Assembly: GCA_964651445.1 (NCBI GenBank)
Contig: CAZYYW010000038.1
Location: 1 to 19,373 of the forward strand
Length of the DNA: 19,373 nucleotides
From: GCA-2746365 sp964651445
Lineage (GTDB): Bacteria > Pseudomonadota > Gammaproteobacteria > SZUA-229
Direction: 5' to 3'
The position numbers were made by a program, and so were the translations under genes. Under the pieces are notes generated by a model, which was not told the DNA's origin, searched no databases, and saw nothing but the letters and a program-made list of their open reading frames with translations. How positions within the stretch are numbered: the stretch's first letter is position 1; the number at the start of each line of letters is the position of its first letter. Shown here one piece after another: positions 14,524 through 19,373 of this stretch.

Positions 14524-15741
14524 CTATCTATATTTTTTCAATGCAACCACTGCATTCAATCCACCAAATGCGAACGAGTTTGACAGCGCCGCATTGATTG
14601 TCATTTCGCGTGATTGATTTGGCACATAATCCAGATCACACAACTCATCAGCAACGGTAAAATTGGCGGTTGGTGGAATCACACCATGATGTATTGCTAA
14701 CGTTGTAGCAACAATTTCTAACGCACTGGAAGCACCTAATGCATGCCCGTGCATGGATTTAGTCGACGATACAGCCAGTTTTTTTGCATGTTCAGAAAAC
14801 ACGCGATTAATCGCCTCGGTTTCGGTGGCATCGTTTATTTGTGTTGCCGTACCGTGTGCATTGATGTAATTGATATCTTCTGCTTTTAATTCAGCATGAT
14901 GGATTGCGTTTTGCATCGCACTGGTAACGCCCAGTATATCAGGACGGGTAATATGACCTGCGTCAGAGGTCATGCCACAACCGGCAAATTCAGCGTAGAT
15001 TCTTGCATTACGCTGTTTTGCATGTGTTTCAGATTCCAGCACCATAATGCCAGCGCCCTCGCCCAAAACCAGACCGCTACGATCAGCACAAAATGGACGG
15101 CAGGTATCATTGGAAACAACACGTAATGCATCCCAGGATTTCATCAAGCCATAGGTAAAGGGTGCATCAGATGCGCCAACCAGTGCGACATCAATCATAC
15201 CGGATTGAATCATGGTCATGCCCTGGATGATGGCATGTGAACCTGAGGCACAAGCACTAGCGAGCACAAATGCCGGCCCTCGAATACCCAAATGCAGACT
15301 GACCATACTGGCTGCGGCACTCGGCATTCCCTTTGGTATAGTCAATGGGTGCGCCCTTTTACGTTGCTGTTTGTACAGCATGTCATAGGTGGCTTCATCC
15401 GTATGTTTGCCACCACAGCCACTACCAATGATGGCCGCTGCATCATTTAAAATACTTTCATCGCAGACTAACCCAGCATCATCGACCGCTTCCTGTGCTG
15501 CAATGACGGCGAGTTGAGAATACCTGTCCAGAATACTGAGTTCATTGTTGGAAAAATATTTTTCAGGATCAAAAACAGGCACTGTAGCACCGAGTTTCAT
15601 TTTTACATTATCGATGTTCAGATCCAGTGGCCTAATGCCAGAGCGCCCAGCTTTTAGACCATCCCAAAAAGCCGTAAGATCCATACCCAAGGCGGAGACA
15701 GCACCCAGCCCAGTAATAACAACACGACGATGTTCCATCAT
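14524..15741 (-). CDS. Beta-ketoacyl-ACP synthase, FabF-like
   Basis: A condensing enzyme of the KAS II family that would extend an acyl chain with malonyl-ACP. The catalytic triad is complete: C164 in LASACASGSH, H296 in NAHGTAT and H333 in KSMHGHALGA, with K328 also conserved. The N-terminus RRVVITGLGAVSALG and C-terminal NSFAFGGLNAVVAL are typical. Length is 405 aa, normal for FabF. The active-site context ACASG, rather than the more usual ACATG or ACSTG, and its setting apart from fabD-fabG-acpP suggest a specialised ketosynthase rather than the housekeeping enzyme. GGAG lies eight bases before the ATG at 15741. It is the last gene of a leftward set: ACP, methyltransferase, ketosynthase, with only 21 bases to the methyltransferase gene. 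No chain-length factor, ketoreductase or acyltransferase domain is attached. Confidence 0.92.
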   Translation of the reverse strand: MMEHRRVVITGLGAVSALGMDLTAFWDGLKAGRSGIRPLDLNIDNVKMKLGATVPVFDPEKYFSNNELSILDRYSQLAVIAAQEAVDDAGLVCDESILNDAAAIIGSGCGGKHTDEATYDMLYKQQRKRAHPLTIPKGMPSAAASMVSLHLGIRGPAFVLASACASGSHAIIQGMTMIQSGMIDVALVGASDAPFTYGLMKSWDALRVVSNDTCRPFCADRSGLVLGEGAGIMVLESETHAKQRNARIYAEFAGCGMTSDAGHITRPDILGVTSAMQNAIHHAELKAEDINYINAHGTATQINDATETEAINRVFSEHAKKLAVSSTKSMHGHALGASSALEIVATTLAIHHGVIPPTANFTVADELCDLDYVPNQSREMTINAALSNSFAFGGLNAVVALKKYR

Positions 15742-15762
15742 TTAGATAACTCCGATTAAAGA

Positions 15763-16815
15763 TTACTGACGTTTAAATAGATAGTGGCTATTTCCATAAA
15801 ATGCGCCATCAAGTGGCGCAAACATGGCTTTACACAGTAAAAAATAGTCATTCCAGTGTTTTATTGCATCCAGATCAAAATCTTTTCCGTACAAATCAGG
15901 AACACCTTTCCAGTAACGATGATGCCAGTCATCCAGTGTTTGCCAGTAGTTTTTTCCATTAATAAACCAAGTATCAAGCAACTTCAAATGCTTCGTATGG
16001 CGGCTGAATTCATTATGCGGCCAAATTCGACCACCCGGAAAATACTTACCAATGACCATTTTTTCGTTCATCTTCACCTGTGGCGTTACAGTTTGCGATG
16101 TGATGAAATGATGGAAAGTATGACCACCCGGTTTGAGTAACTTAGAGATTAATTCGAGCATGGTCTGCATGTTGAGTAATTGTTCAAAAACACCGATTGA
16201 GATCACCAGATCAAACTGGTTTACTTCCAGTTTATCGACAATCGTTTCGTCGAACACATCTTCCAGCAGAGAAAACCCGTTACTCAGCGGGTGAGTTGCA
16301 TCCTGCATTTTCTCTTTCAGATATTTTATCTGAACCTTACTGGGTGTAATGCCGGTTATCTGTAAGCCAGAGAAATTCTGCAATAGGTAACTTTCAAGAG
16401 AACCAAACCCGCAGCCAATGTTCAGGATTCTATCACCGTCTTTTATCCGCGCTCGTTCAGCAATCAGCTTAAATTTATTTGTCTGCGCCTGTTCCAGTGA
16501 AATTTTATCGTCGCCATTTTCACCATAATAAGCCATGGTATAGGCACGGTATTGGGTATCCAGAAAACTCATGAAAAGATCAATGGTCTCATCATAATGA
16601 GCAGCCATCAGATCATCCGTTTGATCCATGATTGACCCCGACTCCGTCGATACGCCGGTTGATTTCATTGTAATCGGGTTTTTGATATAGGATTTATATT
16701 CTTTTTCAAGATAACGTATCAGGCTTTTTTCCTGTTGTTGCATACGTTGATCGTCAGGGCCAAAAATTTTTGCATCCGCAAGCAATTGGGCAAGGTTTGT
16801 TTCTATTGTCGGCAT
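15763..16815 (-). CDS. Cyclopropane-fatty-acid-synthase-like SAM methyltransferase
   Basis: Resembles the Cfa/CmaA/MmaA family, which transfers a methyl or methylene from S-adenosylmethionine to an unsaturated acyl chain. AHYDE (72-76), SLEQAQ (106-111), SAM motif I LNIGCGFGS (131-139), GITPSK, ISIGVFEQ (206-212), LKPGG, YFPGG (258-262) and NYWQTLDDW (289-297) follow the family order. Compared from memory with E. coli Cfa, the bicarbonate-site residues E239, H266, I268 and Y317 align with E211, H236, I238 and Y290. The active-site cysteine, however, falls at M94 (YTMAYYG instead of SCAYF), and EHVG is EQLL. It may therefore be a modified methyltransferase rather than a plain cyclopropane synthase. 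It lies between the ACP and ketosynthase genes, suggesting an acyl-ACP or derived lipid substrate. About 70 residues precede the family core. Confidence 0.82.
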   Translation of the reverse strand: MPTIETNLAQLLADAKIFGPDDQRMQQQEKSLIRYLEKEYKSYIKNPITMKSTGVSTESGSIMDQTDDLMAAHYDETIDLFMSFLDTQYRAYTMAYYGENGDDKISLEQAQTNKFKLIAERARIKDGDRILNIGCGFGSLESYLLQNFSGLQITGITPSKVQIKYLKEKMQDATHPLSNGFSLLEDVFDETIVDKLEVNQFDLVISIGVFEQLLNMQTMLELISKLLKPGGHTFHHFITSQTVTPQVKMNEKMVIGKYFPGGRIWPHNEFSRHTKHLKLLDTWFINGKNYWQTLDDWHHRYWKGVPDLYGKDFDLDAIKHWNDYFLLCKAMFAPLDGAFYGNSHYLFKRQ

Positions 16816-16892
16816 AATTTAGTTCGCTGGATCAAAAGGGAGCATAGAAAAAGTGCTATTTTTGTTCGCTAAAATTGATTTGCTCGGCTGAA

Positions 16893-17117
16893 CTACGCGC
16901 GTAATTCAGTCAACTTTTGCAGAATGTCATTGACGGTGACAATGGACGGAATAACCTCATTAGGAATTTCAACATCAAATTCTTCTTCTAGCTCAAACAA
17001 AACATTAATGGCTTTTAAAGAATCAATGCCTAAAGCAACCAATTCTGCTTCAGGGATCACATCTTCAGCTTTGCACTGCCCGATATTGACAATGATTTCA
17101 GTAATTTTTTGTAACAC
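16893..17117 (-). CDS. Acyl carrier protein
   Basis: A small acidic carrier whose serine in GIDSLKAINV (S33 from this start) would take 4'-phosphopantetheine. The helix-rich shape, LFELEEEFDVEIPNEV after the attachment site and the final VNDILQKLTEL are standard for ACPs. The frame is open upstream to an ATG at 17177, but that would add 20 hydrophobic residues (YIPLIINSALLEVLKI) not expected on an ACP and has no visible ribosome binding site. The GTG at 17117 has AGAGGT ten bases upstream and gives 74 residues beginning LQKITEIIV, the usual ACP start. It is the first gene of the leftward set and is separated from the methyltransferase gene by 77 bases. This is probably a pathway-dedicated ACP rather than AcpP, since the DSLDTVEL-type AcpP sequence is absent. 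Confidence 0.9.
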   Translation of the reverse strand: MLQKITEIIVNIGQCKAEDVIPEAELVALGIDSLKAINVLFELEEEFDVEIPNEVIPSIVTVNDILQKLTELRA

Positions 17118-17225
17118 TATTTTTAATACCTCTAGCAACGCGCTGTTAATTATTAATGGTATGTATACAGCAGTCATTAACTGTTAAAAACACGTCTGTA
17201 TACGGCATGATTTTTATACTGAACA

Positions 17226-17242
17226 CAGTATTAAGAATACTG
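17226..17242. promoter_or_regulatory. 17-bp dyad (CAGTATT-AAG-AATACTG), possible operator in the divergent control region
   Basis: A perfect 7-bp inverted repeat with a 3-base centre stands in the AT-rich gap between the divergent ACP and DSF synthase genes. The shape suits a dimeric regulator of the TetR, GntR or LysR kind, but none is encoded in the window. The gap also has two GTATAC hexamers (17162-17167 and about 17199) and several TATA-rich runs (for example around 17295-17305) that could hold the two promoters; I could not place -35/-10 pairs with confidence. Confidence 0.4.
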
Positions 17243-17422
17243 CTAACAATAGCAACAAAATATTACATATTTATTTCATTATCATCTATAATTTTTATAT
17301 ATAATTCAATTAGATTAATCGTTTTATTAAAATAAAGATTAGATTATCTATGTGGCTGGCTGTTCGTCAGAAAAAAGGAAGAAAGTAGCACCATAAAATA
17401 AAAATATTAAAGGGCTGTCCAA

Positions 17423-18526
17423 ATGAAGATTGAGCATCAATCCAACACCGTTCAACCAATTAGAAGAGCAAAAAAAATACGAAGCCAAAAACTGAATTTT
17501 GCTTCTCAACTAGCTCAATCAAGTCAGGAACATACTCAGTTCACTACCCGTTACGACTCGGAGACCAGTTCCATCTGGTGCTGGATGTTGCCAACACCTC
17601 GCCCATGCCTTAATCCCGTCTTGCTCAAGGAACTTGTTGCCTTGCAGAAACAGCTAACCAATACCTACAAAAACCAGCACCCGGATACCATTTGGCCATT
17701 TCATCATCTTATTCTGGCGTCAAAAATACCCGGTATTTATAATTTAGGTGGCGATCTTGGCTTATTCAAACAGTACATCGAAAACAAGGATGAAAAAAGT
17801 CTCAGGGAATATGCGCATGGCTGCATAAAACTTTTGCACTGTAATATAAATAACCTAGACCTGCCCATCACCATGGTATCGCTGGTACAGGGACAGGCAT
17901 TAGGTGGCGGATTTGAAGCAGCATTGTCATGCGATGTTATCATTGCCGAACGCCGCTCGGTCATGGGTTTTCCTGAAATCATGTTTAATCTGTTTCCGGG
18001 CATGGGCGCTTATAACCTACTTACGAGGCGAATAGGTTCCTCACTTGCCGAGCGCATGATACTCAGTGGTCGAACCTACAGTGCCAGTGAACTTTACGAC
18101 ATGGGAGTGGTTGACGTCCTTGCTGAGGATGGTGAAGGCGAACTAGCGACAACACAATATCTCAAAAGTCATAATCAGTCTCATAATACGATACGTTCGA
18201 TGAAAAAAATTAGGCAAATTGTCCACCCTATTACGCAAGAAGAGTTACTCGACATTGTTGATATATGGGTCGAAGCTGCGATGGACCTTAGCAAAAAAGA
18301 TTTATCCAAAATGGATCGCTTACTGCATTTACAAAAAGACATGAAGAGCAGCAAACTGATGTATGAAAAAAACACCTCACAAACGACACGTCGAGGTGAT
18401 TGGCGAAAGATAGTGAAAGCACATTTTCCATTACAAACACATCTCGGTGAAAACATATTAGCAAACAGAAGAAAAAGTGACTGCCGTCGCGTGACAAAGT
18501 CAGCGGAAGAAGCGGTTACGGATTAA
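17423..18526 (+). CDS. rpfF: RpfF-like DSF synthase (crotonase family acyl-ACP dehydratase/thioesterase)
   Basis: Closely follows Xanthomonas/Burkholderia RpfF, a crotonase-fold enzyme that dehydrates 3-hydroxyacyl-ACP to the cis-2-enoyl form and releases it as a diffusible fatty-acid signal. Visible family segments are PRPCLNPVLL, YNLGGDLGLF, ALGGGFEAALSCDV, GFPEIMFNLFPGMGAY and MGVVDVLAEDGEGE. The two catalytic glutamates, E141 and E161 in Xanthomonas, correspond to E165 and E185, with the same 20-residue spacing. At 367 aa it is longer than the usual roughly 290: there is a basic N-terminal tail and an extra basic C-terminal tail of about 60 residues (KHFPLQTHLG-like to end) that I do not recognise. 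AAAGGG lies eight bases before the ATG. The PlsC-like gene follows by 8 bases. No rpfC/rpfG or RpfR-type receptor is adjacent. An ordinary enoyl-CoA hydratase is less likely given these motifs. Confidence 0.86.
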   Translation: MKIEHQSNTVQPIRRAKKIRSQKLNFASQLAQSSQEHTQFTTRYDSETSSIWCWMLPTPRPCLNPVLLKELVALQKQLTNTYKNQHPDTIWPFHHLILASKIPGIYNLGGDLGLFKQYIENKDEKSLREYAHGCIKLLHCNINNLDLPITMVSLVQGQALGGGFEAALSCDVIIAERRSVMGFPEIMFNLFPGMGAYNLLTRRIGSSLAERMILSGRTYSASELYDMGVVDVLAEDGEGELATTQYLKSHNQSHNTIRSMKKIRQIVHPITQEELLDIVDIWVEAAMDLSKKDLSKMDRLLHLQKDMKSSKLMYEKNTSQTTRRGDWRKIVKAHFPLQTHLGENILANRRKSDCRRVTKSAEEAVTD

Positions 18527-18534
18527 TTTTCATT

Positions 18535-19287
18535 TTGTTTAAAGCGCTAAAAAACCTGATTGTTTTGCCACTAGTCTGGCTCTTTCTAATCATGATGAGT
18601 TTGTTCTTGTATCTGCTATCGCATTTGCCTCGCTCTTTTTCCGGGCGGTATTATCATTTTCTGTCACGATTCTGGTGCAAAGCATTTATACGAGGGATGG
18701 ATGTCGATCTCACTCTTGTACATAAAAATACGCGACCGCTACCGAAACATTACATATTAATCGCCAATCATCCTTCTGCCATAGAAGACTTTGGCATTCC
18801 GGCGCTGTTTGATATTTACCCACTCGCTAAGGCCGGGGTTCGTGACTGGTGGATATTGGGTAGGATCAGTGACTATGCTGGAACCGTTTATGTAACGCGT
18901 GGTGACGCCAGTTCTAGACATACGGCAAAACAGGCATTAGCCGACGCCGTGAATGCGGGTAAAAACATTGTTATATTTCCTGAAGGCGGTTGCAAAGGGT
19001 CACGAATCTATGAAAAATTCTACACCGGCGCATTTGAAATTTCATTGCAAACAGGTGTGCCTGTTTTACCTGTTTTTCTGCAATATATCGATCAGGAAAC
19101 ATTTGAGTGGAGCGGTCAAACGCTGCTAAAAAAACTCTGGCAGATATTCAAAAGCAATAACAATCGCGTTAACTACTATGTGTTTGATGCCATTTCACCC
19201 GAGGACTTTACTGACAAGGAAAGTTACAGCCAGCATGTATATGCTTTATACCTACAGTGGCAAAAAGAATATCTTGATGGTTTATGA
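18535..19287 (+). CDS. PlsC-like 1-acyl-glycerol-3-phosphate acyltransferase family protein
   Basis: A membrane-anchored lysophospholipid-type acyltransferase. An N-terminal hydrophobic helix spans about residues 8-30. Motif I is IANHPSAIEDFGIP (76-89): H79 is the expected catalytic histidine, but the acid five residues later is E84, with D85 next, instead of the canonical HX4D. Motif III is FPEGGCKGSRI (148-158), a variant of FPEGT(R)S. The family length (250 aa) fits. The start is a TTG at 18535, as no ATG or GTG is available nearby that keeps motif I; the ribosome binding site is poor. The stop of the DSF synthase gene is 8 bases upstream, so the two are probably co-transcribed. It could move the product of the acyl cluster onto a lipid, or use the ACP-bound acyl chain. 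Alternatively it is a general PlsC paralogue. Confidence 0.84.
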   Translation: MFKALKNLIVLPLVWLFLIMMSLFLYLLSHLPRSFSGRYYHFLSRFWCKAFIRGMDVDLTLVHKNTRPLPKHYILIANHPSAIEDFGIPALFDIYPLAKAGVRDWWILGRISDYAGTVYVTRGDASSRHTAKQALADAVNAGKNIVIFPEGGCKGSRIYEKFYTGAFEISLQTGVPVLPVFLQYIDQETFEWSGQTLLKKLWQIFKSNNNRVNYYVFDAISPEDFTDKESYSQHVYALYLQWQKEYLDGL

Positions 19288-19373
19288 CGATATTAGCGAG
19301 TCGGGTGAAAAGGGTACAGGTCATTGATTTTTCATTTTAAGTGGGCAATACATCTACTTTTTATAGACACAGA

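Noticed and set aside
17423..18526. Ordinary enoyl-CoA hydratase/isomerase as the identity of this gene
   Set aside because: The GGGFEAALSC and GFPEIMFNLFPGMGA signatures, with the two glutamates 20 residues apart, point to the RpfF branch of the crotonases.
19288..19373. Short frame MTILASRVKRVQVIDFSF after the acyltransferase
   Set aside because: Eighteen codons, no ribosome binding site of note, no recognisable protein; likely chance.

Overview
The window looks like a chromosomal segment of a moderately AT-rich gammaproteobacterium, possibly marine or sulfur/methyl-compound associated. This rests on the overlapping dnaB-alr pair, an Azotobacter-type 7Fe ferredoxin, a DUF2970 protein, an AddB-like 'probable DNA repair protein' of the proteobacterial type, and an RpfF-type DSF synthase. 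The genus cannot be named from the sequence alone. No rRNA, tRNA, insertion sequence, phage gene or CRISPR array was seen.

Region 1 (1-3410, + strand) encodes envelope and secreted proteins. It holds a matrixin-like zinc protease with a PEP-CTERM-like tail, a small two-helix membrane protein followed 11 bases later by a class 3 lipase with a signal peptide, and a secreted Pro/Asn/Gln-rich low-complexity protein. A strong hairpin terminator closes it.

Region 2 (3410-12000) is mostly housekeeping: a DUF2970 membrane protein, galU, fdxA (divergent from galU, with a good sigma70-like promoter), a 982-aa AddB-like PD-(D/E)XK nuclease without a local helicase partner, a PQQ-type eight-repeat beta-propeller lipoprotein, and the alr and dnaB genes overlapping by 4 bases.

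Region 3 (12000-14470) is an AT-rich intergenic stretch with a 14-bp tandem repeat, then a six-helix membrane GGDEF-EAL protein whose cyclase, I-site and phosphodiesterase motifs all look intact.

Region 4 (14500-19300) is the most interesting part: a compact fatty-acyl cluster. Transcribed leftward are an acyl carrier protein, a cyclopropane-fatty-acid-synthase-like methyltransferase and a FabF-like ketosynthase. Transcribed rightward from the same 300-bp AT-rich control region are an RpfF-like DSF synthase (both catalytic glutamates present) and a PlsC-like acyltransferase. The five genes suggest a dedicated acyl-ACP pathway that builds, modifies, releases or transfers a specialised fatty acid, either a DSF-family signal or an unusual lipid. 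A c-di-GMP enzyme lies next to it. This combination is the best candidate here for an undescribed system; its product is inferred, not shown.
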